Below the pieces are notes generated by a model. The model did no database searches. It saw only the letters and a program-made list of their open reading frames with translations, and was not told the origin of the DNA. From positions 1-64,000 of the forward strand of contig JADJMM010000014.1 of the NCBI GenBank assembly GCA_016709575.1: 64,000 nt of DNA, given 5' to 3'. Positions 10,283 to 22,200 of the stretch are shown here, piece after piece. Source of the stretch: Sphingobacteriaceae bacterium. GTDB taxonomy: Bacteria > Bacteroidota > Bacteroidia > B-17B0 > Aurantibacillaceae. Both the position numbers and the translations under genes were made by a program. Position 1 is the stretch's first letter. Each line of letters opens with the position of its first letter.

Positions 10283-10313
10283 AAAAAAGCCCGTGAATAT
10301 CACAGGCTTTTTT
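10283..10313 (+). terminator. Intrinsic terminator after thiolase
   Basis: AAAAAAGCCCGTG, loop AATAT, CACAGGCTTTTTT: a 12-13 bp stem with one C-A mismatch, ending in six T. It lies between the thiolase stop and the NlpC/P60 gene. Confidence 0.75.
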
Positions 10314-10314
10314 G

Positions 10315-10322
10315 TAAATTTG
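10315..10322 (+). promoter_or_regulatory. TAnnTTTG promoter box (TAAATTTG)
   Basis: TAAATTTG matches the Bacteroidota -7 consensus exactly. It ends 4 nt before the ATG of the NlpC/P60 gene, so the transcript would begin at or next to the start codon (leaderless). Confidence 0.55.
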
Positions 10323-10326
10323 TAGT

Positions 10327-11154
10327 ATGTATAACGGGATTTGTTTGTTAAGTGTTGTTCCTTGCCGTAAAGAGGCTTCAAATACCTCTGAGATGGTGAC
10401 GCAACTTTTATTTGGCGAACATTACACCGTTAAAGAACAAACCGAAACTTGGGTTAACATTATTACAGCTTACGATAATTACGATTGTTGGATTAACCGC
10501 AAACAACACACTAAAATTTCGGAGGCTGCTTTTAAATTATTGGAATTACAAAGTCCGGTTATTACAACTGAATTAACTCAAACTATTACCAATAAAACAA
10601 CAGGTGTAAGTTTTCCAATTGCAATGGGTTCAACCTTACCGGGATTTATTAATAAGGAATGTAAAGTTGAGAATACTGTTTTTGCTTTCGAAGGTAAAAC
10701 CACAGGAACTTCCATAAAGAAAACATCAGAAGAAATTATTAATACCGCTAAATTATTTTTAAACGCTCCTTATTTATGGGGAGGAAAAACAATTTTCGGA
10801 ATTGATTGTTCAGGCTTCACACAAATAGTTTACAAATTAAACGGCTATAAATTACCACGCGATGCTTATCAACAAGCGGAATTAGGTCACCCTTTAAGTT
10901 TTGTAGAAGAAGCTCAGGCTGGTGATTTAGCTTTCTTTGATAATGAAGAAGGAAAAATTGTTCATGTAGGAATTATCCTAAACAACAACGAAATCATTCA
11001 CGCATCCGGACAAGTCCGCATTGATAAGTTTGATCATTATGGCATTTTTCATTCTGAAAATAAAAAGTACTCTCATATGTTAAGGGTTATTAAAAAGAAT
11101 TTAGGTTACTTTAATTTAAATCTTATAACTAGGCATGAGAATATCTTTTTTTAA
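10327..11154 (+). CDS. SH3/NlpC-P60 cell-wall peptidase (C40 family)
   Basis: A 275-aa protein with an SH3-like region (residues ~5-70, ETWVNIITAYDNYDCWI) and a C-terminal NlpC/P60 domain. The catalytic Cys is in FGIDCSGFTQ, the His in IVHVGIIL, and a third polar residue in IIHASG. Such enzymes cut gamma-D-Glu-meso-Dap bonds in peptidoglycan peptides. No clear signal peptide is visible, and Bacteroidota homologues are often of this dipeptidase type acting on recycled muropeptides. The reading frame runs about 20 residues past the usual end (SHMLRVIKKN) and overlaps the next start by 20 nt. Confidence 0.88.
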   Translation: MYNGICLLSVVPCRKEASNTSEMVTQLLFGEHYTVKEQTETWVNIITAYDNYDCWINRKQHTKISEAAFKLLELQSPVITTELTQTITNKTTGVSFPIAMGSTLPGFINKECKVENTVFAFEGKTTGTSIKKTSEEIINTAKLFLNAPYLWGGKTIFGIDCSGFTQIVYKLNGYKLPRDAYQQAELGHPLSFVEEAQAGDLAFFDNEEGKIVHVGIILNNNEIIHASGQVRIDKFDHYGIFHSENKKYSHMLRVIKKNLGYFNLNLITRHENIFF

Positions 11155-12748
11155 AATAGCTTCACTTTTTTTCTTATTGATTTTTTTTGATGCCGGAGCC
11201 CAAACTGATCCTTACGTAGATTCATTAAAACGACTTCTTCAGAACAAGAAAATTCAGGATACCGCCATCATTAGATTAAAAATGGATATTGGCCAGGAAG
11301 CGGGTATTTATCGTATTGGATATTGGGACACCCTCGCAAAAGAATGCGATATCTTTTTAGTAAAAACAAAAGATGCTTCACGAAAAAACATATTACTGCT
11401 CTATAAGGGCGGAATATTAAATAATCAAGGTTATATCTATAAGAATAGCGGTGACCCCAATATGGCGGGAGAAAAATACGAGGAAGGTTTAGTTGAATAT
11501 GATAAAGTGAAAGATGTAAAGGATACTGTATTACAAGATCGGGTTATCACGGAAAAAGCTCAAACTATTAATAATTTAGCAACCTTATTTGTTGAAACTG
11601 GAAATGTCTCAAAAGGAAAAGAGTATCATCTTAAAAGCCTTGAATTGCGAAAACAAGTAAATGATCAGGAGGAATTGCCTTATCATATAACAATCTTGGT
11701 TATGTAACAAATAGTCAAGGTAACATGAAGGAAGCGCTTCAATATTTTTTCGAAAGCTTAAAAATTAGAGAAGAGATAGAGGATTGGAAAGGATTAGGTC
11801 AGGTTTATGGAAACATAGCGGCTATCTATAACAAGCAATACGGCACTAAAAAAGCAATTGAATATCATCGTAAAGCTGTGTTTTATTGGACAAAGGCAAA
11901 ATCTAACACTGGTGTGGCATTAGCTCTTAATAACATCGGAACCTGTCATTTAAAGGAAAACAATGATGATAGCGCCATGTATTATTACGAAAAAGCCTTG
12001 CAAATACGAGTGAAATGAATTATAAAAAGGGAAGGCAATTCTTACTATAATATCGCCAACGTACAGGCAAAACAACACAAATTTGATGAAGCATTAGTGA
12101 ATTATAAAAGAGTTTGGAAATTCTTAGTGAAGTAAAGGATAAAGTTGGTGTAATACATTCACTACAAAAATTAAGTGAGCTGTATATGTTCAAAGGCAAT
12201 AATACAGAGGCTATAAAAACAGGTGAAACTTCTTTTAAGATGTCTAAAGAAATGGGGTTTGTAGAAGAGATGAAAAACTCTTCCCTTATTTTATATAACC
12301 TATATTCAAAAAGCAACAACATTAACGGTGCTTTAAAAATGTATGTATTGCATATCAGGTTAAGGGATAGTATTTCTAATATCGAAAACCAAAAGAAGCA
12401 TTAACAAGACAATTCGAATTCCAATACGAGAAAAAGGCCGCAGCTGATAGCGTTCGCATGGAAAAAGAAAAAGAAGTGAATGAAGCAAAGCTTGCTGTGC
12501 GTGACGAACAAATTAAAAGGGAAGCGACTATGAGATACGCTTTGTTTGGAGGTTTAGCACTTACACTTATTTTTGGAGGACTAGTTTTTAATAGGTACAA
12601 GTTAACTCAAAAGCAAAAGATAGTAATTGAACAGCAAAAACATTTGGTAGAAGAAAAACAAAAGGAAATATTGGATAGTATTCATTATGCCAGACGTATC
12701 CAAAGAGCTCTTTTTAGCAAGCGAGAGGTTATATCAGGAAAACAATAA
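11135..12748 (+). CDS. TPR-transmembrane sensor-like protein (multiple frameshifts)
   Basis: It has the same build as the gene at 4157. A signal peptide (MRISFFKIASLFFLLIFFDAGAQ) precedes TPRs (e.g. ALQYFFESLKIREEIEDWKG, AIEYHRKAVFYW, DSAMYYYEKALQIR). Then come a Glu/Lys coiled coil, a span (MRYALFGGLALTLIFGGLVF) and the juxtamembrane motif KQKEILDSIHYARRIQRAL. At least five one-base shifts split it (near 11685, 12010, 12030, 12108, 12395). Another probable shift lies in the T run near 12711; its correction would give ALLASERLYQEN, matching ALLASEKYI of the related proteins. No output domain follows. It is probably a receptor for a separate phosphatase or kinase. The frame damage looks like low sequence quality, but a decaying gene cannot be excluded. 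Confidence 0.65.
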
Positions 12749-12774
12749 ACAGATTAATGAAAAAATAATTTACC

Positions 12775-13919
12775 ATGAACGAAGAATTACCAAGACGAAA
12801 TTTTATTTCAAAGTTTGCACTTGCATTAACAGCGGCTATGACTGCTTCCAGCGAAGGATTTAGCAATTCATTTAAGAAAGCTTACAATTTAAATACTACA
12901 ACCATGAATCCAATTTTAAATATCAAACCTTTAGGTTTTCAGTGGGATACTTTAGATCCGTTTTTATTTTGTGTTCATCATGAAGATAAATTTCCTCAAG
13001 GAAATGAGGTAATGGGACCAGCGCAAGATTATTTAAAGGGTCGTCACATGGGTGATGATTTTATTATTAAGGATGGTTTCAGAATGTATCATGGTAAAGT
13101 GGTTCCAGGTTTTCCCGGACATCCTCATCGCGGATTTGAAACTATAACAGTAGTTAGACAAGGCATTGTTGACCATGCTGATTCAATGGGTGCATCAGGA
13201 CGATATGGTGATGGTGATGTGCAGTGGATGACAGCAGGGAAGGGTGTGCAACATTCGGAAATGTTTCCTTTAATCAGTAAGGAAAAAGAAAATCCGATGG
13301 AGTTATTTCAAATTTGGTTGAATCTCCCTAAGAAAAATAAAATGGTCGAACCCCATTTCAAAATGTTGTGGCGCGATGCTATTCCAAAATATGTTCATGC
13401 TGATGCCAATAAAGAACAACTACTGTTGAAGTAATAGCAGGGAAAATAGAAAATACTAAAGCACCAAGTCCGCCCCCTGATTCATGGGCATCACCTGAAC
13501 AAAATGAAGTTGCTGTTTGGAATATTAAAATGCAAGCTGGCGCAAAATGGATTTTGCCTAAAGCAAGTGAAGGCGTTAATCGTATGCTTTATTTTTATGA
13601 AGGCGATAATTTAAATTTAGCGGGGACAAAAATTACCAAATACAATGCTATTGAAGTAAAAGCAAATATTGATATCGCCTTAGAAGCAACAACCGAAACC
13701 AGCATTTTAGTTTTACAAGGAAAACCTATTGGTGAACAAGTGATGCAATACGGTCCGTTTGTAATGAATACGAAAGAAGAAATCAATCAGGCTTTTGAAG
13801 ATTATCATAAAACTCAATTCGGCGGTTGGCCTTGGCCAAAATACGATCAGGTTCATGCAAGAGATAAAAGCCGCTTCGCAAAACATGCTGATGGTAAAGA
13901 GGAGATTAAGACGAGTTAG
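12775..13919 (+). CDS. Pirin family protein with leader peptide, frameshifted
   Basis: The cupin core shows the pirin metal site: GHPHRGFETIT and the second-half motif GKGVQHSEMF. The C-terminal pirin domain reads GPFVMNTKEEINQAFEDYHK. A one-base loss near 13418-13421 splits the gene; with it corrected the sequence runs KEQTTVEVIAGK. Unusually, about 40 residues precede the normal pirin start (MNPILNIKPLG). They include RRNFISKFALALTAA, a twin-arginine-like leader, which suggests export. Pirins are iron-binding cupins, some with quercetinase activity. The substrate is unknown. The start at 12775 is preferred because the leader is in frame and looks signal-like; the ATG at 12904 is the alternative. 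Confidence 0.82.
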
Positions 13920-13921
13920 TA

Positions 13922-15598
13922 TTACTCTTTGATTATTTTATTAATATATTGTTTTCCTTCCTGAATTACTTTTACAAAGTAAATGCCATCTGATTGATCT
14001 TGGAATTAATTATTTGTTTACCTGAATTTATTTTTTCATTTAATAATTCCTGACCTAAAATGTTTGTGACAATCAATTGCGAAACACTATTAATGGTGAG
14101 GTAAAAAAACCTTGAGAGGATTCGGATAGATATCTAAATAACTTTCATTTATTCTTTTATCTACTGACAGTGAAATTTGTTGCACATTTTGTGAACATAC
14201 AGATCATTTGTATTTGCCGTTAAAGTAGTACTTCCAGGCCCTGGATCAAAATCTCGAACGCCGTCAAAACTGCCAGTTAAATAAATACAGTCATAAGGGG
14301 CTGTGTAAACACAGAATCCAATTGAACCAAGTAGAGCGGCCCACACAAAGTTTCCATTATAATCTAACATGCTTAAGTGTCCGCCTTGGCTTGTACCTGG
14401 CGTTAATGTAAATGTACTTGGGCCAGGATCAAAATCTGCGACTAGCGATTGAAAATAACCTGTTGTATATACATTTCTTTTCGAGTCAAGTGAAATAGAA
14501 TAACTTTGATCCTGATTAGCTCCCCCCATTTGTTTTGCCCAAATAAAATTACCAATAGAAGCAAGTTTGCTTACGAATATTTCGTAATTGCCTGCAGAAG
14601 TAAGGTTGTACACGCTGGGTCCAGGATCGAAATCTGCAGTCGCGAAAAAGTTCCTGAAGTATAGACGTTCCCTGACAAATCAATGTCAATATCATGACAT
14701 TGATCCCAATTAGTAAATACCACAAAGCTTTAGCCCAAATGAAATTTCTGTTGAATCGAGCTTAAGAACATATGAATCCCAACTACCAGCGGTGTTTAAT
14801 GTATATGTACCAATCCGGGATCCAAATCAATAGCCGCAAGGCTAAAGTAACCACATGAGTAAATATTACCACTTGTATCAACTTTAATTTTACCGGCATA
14901 ATCTATTCCCGGTCCACCAATTCTTTTAACCCAAATGAAATTTCCGTTTGGATCTAATTTATTAATGAAAACATCATTTGACCCGTATGCATTAATTATG
15001 GTTGTTCCAGGACCTGGATCAAAATCAACCGTACCGTCAAAGAACCAAGAATCAAAGGATAACCTTTAGTATCAATAGTAACAGAATTACCGTAATCATT
15101 ATTAACGTCACCAAAAGACTTCGCCCAAAGAAAATTCCCGGAATTATTAAGTTTACAAATAAAAATATCATTATTTCCGTTCGAAGTTAGATTAAAGGTA
15201 CTTAGACCAGGATCAAAGTCAACCGTGCTTTCAAAATAACCTGAAATATAAAGATCTCCTTGGGGATCAGTAATTATGGAAATTGCGTCTTCAAAATCCA
15301 ATCCAGAAAATTGTTTAGCCCATATAAAATTACCTAATGCGTCTAGCTTTAAAACAAAAATATCTCGTCTAGGGCCTGTAGAAGACAAAGTATAAGTTGA
15401 AGGTCCAGGATCAAAATCAGCGGTTCCGTAAAAATATCCACTTGTAATAACGTTTCCTGTGTTATCTACAGTTAACGCATGCCCTTCAACTGCTGATGTT
15501 CCTCCCGCACTTTTTACCCATTGAAAAGTTGGAGATTGCGCTTTGTAAAATGTAAAACAGGTCAAAAAAAACAAAACACAAAGTAATTTCTTTTCCAT
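13922..15598 (-). CDS. Seven-bladed SBBP-type propeller protein with T9SS domain, frameshifted
   Basis: The N-terminus (MEKKLLCVLFFLTCFTFYKAQ) is a signal peptide; this ATG at 15598 is preferred over the upstream TTG. Seven copies of a D(F/L)DPG-centred repeat follow (e.g. GTADFDPGPSTYTLSS, then FVLKLDALGNFIWAKQF), spaced about 185-205 bp, as expected for a seven-bladed beta-propeller. Several one-base shifts divide the frame between 14613 and 15010. A further part, 13922-14160, encodes a T9SS sorting domain: DIYPNP, then QLIVTNILGQELLNE and GIYFVKVIQEGKQYINK, again with shifts. The stop is the TAA at 13922-13924. It is a secreted surface protein of unknown ligand. The pirin gene ends at 13919, tail-to-tail. 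Confidence 0.7.
14220..15430 (-). repeat. Seven ~195-bp coding repeats (D-F-D-P-G motif)
   Basis: The antisense word GGATCAAAATC (with small variants) recurs near 14237, 14420, 14610, 14815, 15008, 15208 and 15410. Each encodes DFDPG or DLDPG. They mark propeller blades of the surrounding gene, not a DNA-level mobile repeat. Confidence 0.75.
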
Positions 15599-15634
15599 TC
15601 TAGAATAAATATACAAAAAAATTAAGTAAAAAGG

Positions 15635-18600
15635 TTACCTATTCAAATACTGAGCAGATTCAGCGTAAGTCAATTTCTTGCCATTCTGATAAACACTTAC
15701 AAAAGCATCACCAATTCCTAAACCAATCATTTGGTCTTTTAATTGTTTAGCGAATTTAACATCTGTGAAATTTCCTACAGTATAAATATAAAGGGCATTG
15801 ATTAGTTTATTATCTACCGGCCATTCTTTAATTTTCTGGAAATTAGCAGCTATTTCAGCAGGAACTTGGTTTTTGTAAGCACCAATTTGTACTCTGAATG
15901 AAAGGCCTTCTTCACCAACTTTAACACCATTTTCAGCGGTAGGAGCAGGACCGGTAGTAACACCATTACTAAATGGCGCAACAACAGGAGTAACGCCTCC
16001 GGTAGTATTATTTGCAGGAGCAACATCAGCTACAGCAGGGAACACAATTGGATTTTCAACTTCCATTTTTAAATTAACGCTGTCATTCTTGATTTGTTCG
16101 GCTTGAGTGAACGTAATTCTCTTACCATTATAGTACGCAGAAGAGAACGCATCTTTAATTCCGATACCGTTTACTCTTGCTCTGTCAGTACTTAAGTGAT
16201 CTTTTACATTATAAATACCTGCCGTATAACGGTACAATCCACTAGGTAATTTTTCGGTAAAGATTGGACTCAAATTATATAATTGTCCGCGTGTTACTTG
16301 TCGAGAGTAAACACCAATTTGTACAGTAAATAACAAGCCGTTTATTTGTTCTAATTCTCTTGTCACAACTGCAGGTTCGTTATTAACAGGGGCATTTCCA
16401 GCATTAACTGTAGGGGCTACAACTGTATTCTTAGGAATATTATTATTAGCAGTAATACCTGCGCTAACGGTTGGAGAAAGATTAACTTCTTTTCCTTCTT
16501 TTTGTAATAAAGTAATAGCTTCATTAATAGAAATTCTTCTGCCTTCATAAAAACCAACTACGAATGCATCTTGATATCCAAGATTACGTAAATCATTTTT
16601 AACAGCGTTAGCATCTTCAAACTTATCGAAATTACCTGCGGTGTAGCGAATGTAACCGTTAGGTGTTGTTTCACCGTTAACAGGCGTTAATCCACCGAAT
16701 GCATTATTTGGAACAGGCGCCTTAAATGCTCCAATCTGCACACGGAAAATTAATCCTGCAGGAATTTTTGCATCCACTGGAATTGGCGTATTAGCAGAGT
16801 AGGCGTTATTCGTTTTTACTTCAACACCCGCCGCTTTAAATGGAACAGCGTTTACGTTTGGAGTGTTATTATTTGCAGCTGTGTTATTGTTAGCGGTGTT
16901 ATTAGTATTGTTTCTTGGGTTGGTAGTATTGCCTCCGGTATTTGTATTAGGATTTGTACGTGGATTAGTTGTATTATTTCCTGCTACATTATTATTTCCT
17001 CCTGTGTTGGTATTCGTTGTCGGGTTGGTAGTATTTCCTCCTGTATTATTAGGATTAGTTGTGTTAGTAGCTACGTTGTTATTTCCGCTGGTGTTATTGT
17101 TTGGATTTGTAGAGTTGTTGGCTACATTATTATTTCCACCGGTGTTATTAGCAGCAACAGTTGGTGTAGTTTTTGCTACGGTATTGGTTGTTGGTGTAAT
17201 AACTGGAGTTTTGATTGCGTAAGTTTGATCGTATTGCTTTAGCATGTTTATGACATCGTACTGACGTAACTGAATTTCTGCTTCTTTTTCTTCAGCATTA
17301 CTCACACCTCCTAATTTAGCAGCGTTATTACTATTGCTGTTCGCTTCGTTACGGATATCGTTAGCTTGTTTTTTATTATTGTTAATCATATTGATTAACT
17401 CTTCAGCATTTGCTAATTCAGGCGCACCTTTGCTTTAGCTTTCTCAACATAATTAGCAATCGCTTCATTTAAATTATTGTATTGTGCTTCGTTTAAGTCT
17501 TTCTGTAAATCAGAAGCCTTTAATTTTGTAGTAATAGCTTTCGATTCTAAGTCTTTCGCTTTAGTAATTAAATTTGTTTTTTCAGGGTCTGTTTTATCGG
17601 CTGCTTCTTTACGTAGGGCAGAGGCTTCACTTGCAAAACCATCAGCTTCAGTATTTATATTATCAATCTTCGTTTTTAATTCATCAGGCGTTGTAGATAC
17701 GGCGGGAGTTTCAGTATTAGTTGGAACAGTGTTGTTAACTGCTGTGTTATTTTCGGTAGCATTAGTAGTTGTTGTATTTGTTGCAACAGTAGTATTCGTT
17801 CCGGTATTATTATTTCCTGTTGTATTATTTCCGCCGGTATTAGTTTCAGGTGTGTTGGTTGCTACAGCTGTTGTATTAGTAGTTGTGCCGTTGTTATCTG
17901 TTTTGTTTCCTGTAGTAGTTTCGTTTCCTCCGGTAGTATTGTTACCCGCTGTATTATTTCCTGTAGTGTTATCTGTTTTATTTCCGCTGGTGTTGGTATT
18001 ATCTACACCATTATTATTAATTGGGTCGCCTGTTGTATTTCCGCCTGTATTATTAGCAGCAATAGTTGTGTTTTTAGAAGCTTCTTCAGCTTTATTTAAA
18101 GTGCTGAGTGCTTCAACTTCTTTTTTATTCGCTTCTAACAATAGATTTTGTTTTGCACCTGCGTCAGATTCGGTTAAAGCTTTACTTATTAGTGATAGTG
18201 CTTGTGTATTTAAACTTTCAGCTTCCTTTTTAAGTTTAGCAGCCTCAGGGTTGCTTGCTTTTATTTTCGGACTCAAAGTTTTATATTCATTCTGATTGGC
18301 TTTGCTTAAGGCCATGTAAGCATCCATTTTATCTTTATTGAATTTCTCGTTTTGTTGTTTAACGTTATTCAATACAATGCTGTTATCAGGTGCAGCACCA
18401 TCCACTTTCTTTAAATCGAAACCGGCATTTGCTTTCATTAATAATTCAAGTGCTTTGTTTTGTTTTGCTAATGCTTCAGCTTCTTTCTCTTCTGCATTAC
18501 TAATAGTTCCTAATTTAGCGGCATCACTTCCTAAACCGTTTGCTTCAGTGCGAATAGCAGTAGCTTGTTTAAATGCTGTATTTGCTTCGGTGTTTAATTT

Positions 18601-21600
18601 CTTCGCTTCACTAACATCAGCAGAAGCTGATTTTCCGATTGCAATTAAATTCTCAATATTTTCGGTGTTAACTTTGAACTCATTATTGTTTTGAGTCTTG
18701 GTGACATCTGTAGCAGCCAAATATTTCTTATTAGCCTGGGCGTCTAAATCTCTTGCGTCATCTAATAATTTTTGTTTCTCAGCACCGTTTTTGTTTTGTG
18801 ATTGGTTGCGGAAATCTTTTGCTTTACCACTCAATTCATCACCTTCTTCATTTAATTTATCTTTTGATGGTCCGGTTAGTGGAGTGCCTGAGCTATTTTT
18901 TATACTTTCTTCTGCTTTTGTAATGCTAGTTAATAAATCACCCTTAGTAGTATTAGCTATTTGTAATTTAGCTTCAGCATCTTTTTTAAGGTTGACTGAA
19001 TTAGCATCTTTATAATCATTAAAAGCAAACGCGGGTTATTAGTATTGTCGACCTGATTTTTTAGTGCTGTTAATTTATTATTGTCATCAGTTCCATTAAA
19101 GGTTAAATCGATAGGCGTGTAAGGTGTAGAGTTGGCAGCATTAGCATTGCTAATATTGTTTCCTCCTGCATTATTACCGCCGGTTGTATTGTTATTGATG
19201 GCATTTGAGTTTGTATTTGTATTCGTGTTTGCCGCAACTGATGTTCCACCTTCCAATTGTTGAATTCTGGAATTATTAGCGGCAATCTTCTCATCATTAA
19301 TTCCTTTTTGTTTTTCGAGTTTACTTATTTCGTTAATGAATTTTTGTTTTTCATTATTATTAGCAGCGGCTTTAATATCAACTCTGTTTAAAGCAATTAA
19401 ATCATTTAACTCTTTATTGTAATCATTTAAAATAACATTCGCCTTTGCGTATTCGTTTTTGTCGTTTGTGTTTTGAATAGGTTGTAATTTATCATTGTAC
19501 TTAGAAGCAATACTTTCGGGTGACAAAGAATTAACCGGTGCGGTTGTTGCAGTTGTGTTCGCGTTAATGTTAGTTGTGTTTGTAGTATTAGTGTTTGGAT
19601 TTGTTGTGTTAGCAGCAATTGCTGTTTTAGAATCGGTTGTTTTAATAGTGTTAGCTAAATCCATTTGATTTTGAATGGACGCGCCTTCATCTTTTAATTT
19701 TGAAATAGTTTTTTCGTTAGCCGCTAATTCCTGATTCTTTTTATCTAAATCGGTTTTCAGTTCGGTATTCTGTCCCGCTAAATTCTTCTTGATTGATTTA
19801 TCTTTGGTGTTACTGATTTCAGTTTCATTAATTGTTATTTCTTTACCAATTTCAATAATTTCATTTTTTATAGCTGTTGATTTTTCTTCAGCTTTAGCAA
19901 TTTCAGATTGTTTTTGGTCGTACGAAGATTTGATATTGCTATAAGCTTCATCGGATTGTTTCTTTTGAGTGGAGATGGCTTCAATTTGTTTTTGCAGACC
20001 ATCAAGTTTAGCAAGTGCTTCTTTGTTGTTTTTATTCTTCGAAACTTTTTCTAATTCGGTAGCGTATTGCTGATTTAAATCGGCTTCTTTCTGTTTGTTA
20101 TCCGCATCACTTTGTAAATTCTTAGCGAGGTTAATTATAGTTTCTGCAACTTTAGTAGCGTTATCGGCTTGATTTTTAATTTCAGTAGCTTTCTCTAAAG
20201 CATCTTTCTTTTGTGTTTCATCAGTAATAGCATTTGCAATATTAAAAGCATCAGTAGCTTCTTTTTGTAATTTATCTGCTTCTATTTTTTTAGCTTCACC
20301 AATTTCAGTGGCGTCCCAAGCATCTTGTTTCATTTTCTGAGCATCAACAGTCGCTTCCTTCGCATCTTCTTTTGCAATGTTTAGCAGTTGGTCGTTACTT
20401 AAATTTGTCTTGTTAGGGGTAACGGTATTCGTGTTTGCAGTGGTATTTGGATTTGTAGTCGTATTACCTGTATTGCTATCAGAAACAATAGTTGGGTTGG
20501 TTGTTGTTACAGCATTGGTGGTGTTTGTTGAAGTGGCTTCAATTGTTGGATTGTTTTTAACGTCACTTTCATTCACATCTAACTTTGCTTTCTTTTCAAT
20601 TAACTCAAGATATTTTAAATAACTTAAATCATCCGGTGGTGAATCGAAATAATTCAGAATTTTTAAAATTTTATTATCGTAAGAAATGGATTGTTTAAAA
20701 GGCGATAACGATGTAGCCATTGGTAAAACAACTTTATCAGATTGTGTTGGAAGATTTGGCGTTTCTACTGTAAAAACAAATTTTCCACCATTGGGTAATT
20801 CCATGTAGTAATCACCATTATCTTTTGCAAAATAGGTTCCAACAACTTGTCCGTTATCCATATTCTTAACGGTAATTTTTGAATCTAAACGTTGTCCTGC
20901 ATTTTCTTTTACTACAGTTCCTTTAAGAACCGCAATAGCCATTGGTTTACGTTCCGTATTTACCTTTAATACATCAATTTTACCAGGTGGACTTTGTCTG
21001 CCGGTAGAGAAATAAGCTATTTTCCCTTCTTCATCCGTAACAAATAAATAATCGTCATCGGGTGAGTTTATTGGGAATTCCATATTAACGGGCATCGACC
21101 AACTATTGGTTTCTTCGTTAAAGGTGGATTTAAAAATATCGTAACCGCCCATGCTGTTAAACCCTTTTGAGCTGAAATAAAGTGTTTTGCCATCAGGGTG
21201 GAGGAAAGGATAATCTTCATCAAACTCAGTGTTAACACCCGGAATTTTTACAGGCTTTGAATATGAATTATCGGATAATCGTGTTTTGTAGTATATATCC
21301 CGACCGCTATCACCATTGTCGCCATAACTCGAGAAATAAACTTTATCTCCAAGACGCGGAATGTAGATTACCGATTTTTCTTTTTTACGTTTATCGTAAC
21401 CGGTTTTAAAATCTTCGGGTTTCACAATTAGTTTCCCGCCAATGCTGGTTAAATCGTAACTGCGGAAATAATCAGCTTCGTTAAGTTGTTTTTTACTGAT
21501 AACAACCAATTCCGACATGGTTGCAAGTAAACGTTTACCATTTTTGCAGGCAGCAATTTCTTTATCAACTTGTAATCGTTTTTGTTGGGATGCAGAGCCT

Positions 21601-21989
21601 ATTTTTTTATAGTCTTCATAATATTTAAGGGCTTCATCGAACTGATAATTGATATGATAAGCCTTTCCTAAATAAAAAGTAGCGTCTTTTGGAGCATCTT
21701 TTGGATTGTTAACCGCAACCTTAAGATAAGAGAAGCATTTCTTTTTATTTGCTTCCGAATAAAGCATACAAACACCTAAACGGTAATTTAGTTCGGGGTC
21801 TTTTGGGTAATTAGAAACTAATTGGGAGTATAAGGTATAGGCTTTGGTAAACTCATCTTCTTCAAAAAGACGCTCCGCCTCTTTTCTGAGCTCGTCTTCG
21901 TTTTTAAATTGCTGAGATTTTAAATCATTGATAGTCAATAAATTAAATAGTATAAAAAGGACAAGAAATTTAAATGGCCAAATGCGCAT
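15635..21989 (-). CDS. PorE-like TPR-PD40 protein with coiled coils and three C-terminal SPOR domains
   Basis: Three frame pieces join into one ~2,118-codon gene if one base is added near 19033 (the GGG run) and one near 17430; the joined frames read PAFAFNDYKDANSV and AKAKGAPELANAEE. In order it has a signal peptide (MRIWPFKFLVLFILFNLL), TPRs (~30-135) and PD40 propeller motifs (KVYFSSYGDNGDSGRDIYY; HPDGKTLYFSSKGFNSMGG). A carboxypeptidase-regulatory-like domain follows (~355-412), then long Ala/Lys/Glu coiled coils separated by Asn/Thr-rich spacers. Three SPOR units end it, each opening with F(R/T)VQIG(A/V) and closing with (D)AF and NGK/EGR. TPR-PD40-CRD is the order in T9SS protein PorE, where an OmpA domain binds peptidoglycan. 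Here SPOR repeats, known binders of denuded glycan, take that place. The ATG at 21989 is chosen for the signal peptide. Confidence 0.75.
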
Positions 21990-22034
21990 ACCGCTTATAC
22001 GGAGGGATAATTGATTATGATACAAAAATTTAGC

Positions 22035-22042
22035 CAAATTTA
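22035..22042 (-). promoter_or_regulatory. TAnnTTTG promoter box (TAAATTTG), minus strand
   Basis: The plus-strand word CAAATTTA reads TAAATTTG on the minus strand, 45 nt upstream of the ATG of the large TPR-PD40-SPOR gene. Its position and sequence fit the Bacteroidota -7 element. No clear TTTG -33 box was found. Confidence 0.5.
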
Positions 22043-22168
22043 GTGTTTAAGCTCTATATAAAGATGCTATTTACCTAAATTTTTCACAACCAAAACCTAT
22101 GAAATTAATTAGTTTTTACCTAGTATTTGTTAATTTTTAAGAATCCAATAATTCCGCCAATTTTTTAG

Positions 22169-22176
22169 TATCTTTG
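22169..22176 (+). promoter_or_regulatory. TAnnTTTG promoter box (TATCTTTG)
   Basis: An exact match to TAnnTTTG that ends 24 nt before the ATG of the T9SS protein at 22201. This leaves a short A/T-rich leader. Confidence 0.55.
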
Positions 22177-22200
22177 TTACTTAACCTTAAAATTATAACC

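Noticed and set aside
16863..17222. Long plus-strand hydrophobic Val/Leu-rich open frames opposite the large minus-strand gene (also 17477-18295, 18338-18694, 20377-20622)
   Set aside because: They are the antisense of Asn/Thr-rich linkers and Ala/Lys coiled coils; the apparent membrane protein character comes from reading AAT/ACA codons in reverse. No RBS, promoter or family match.
15635..18957. Three independent proteins instead of one giant SPOR protein
   Set aside because: Coding sequence continues smoothly across both breaks in another frame without new start signals, signal peptides or promoters; one-base fixes give continuous coiled coil.
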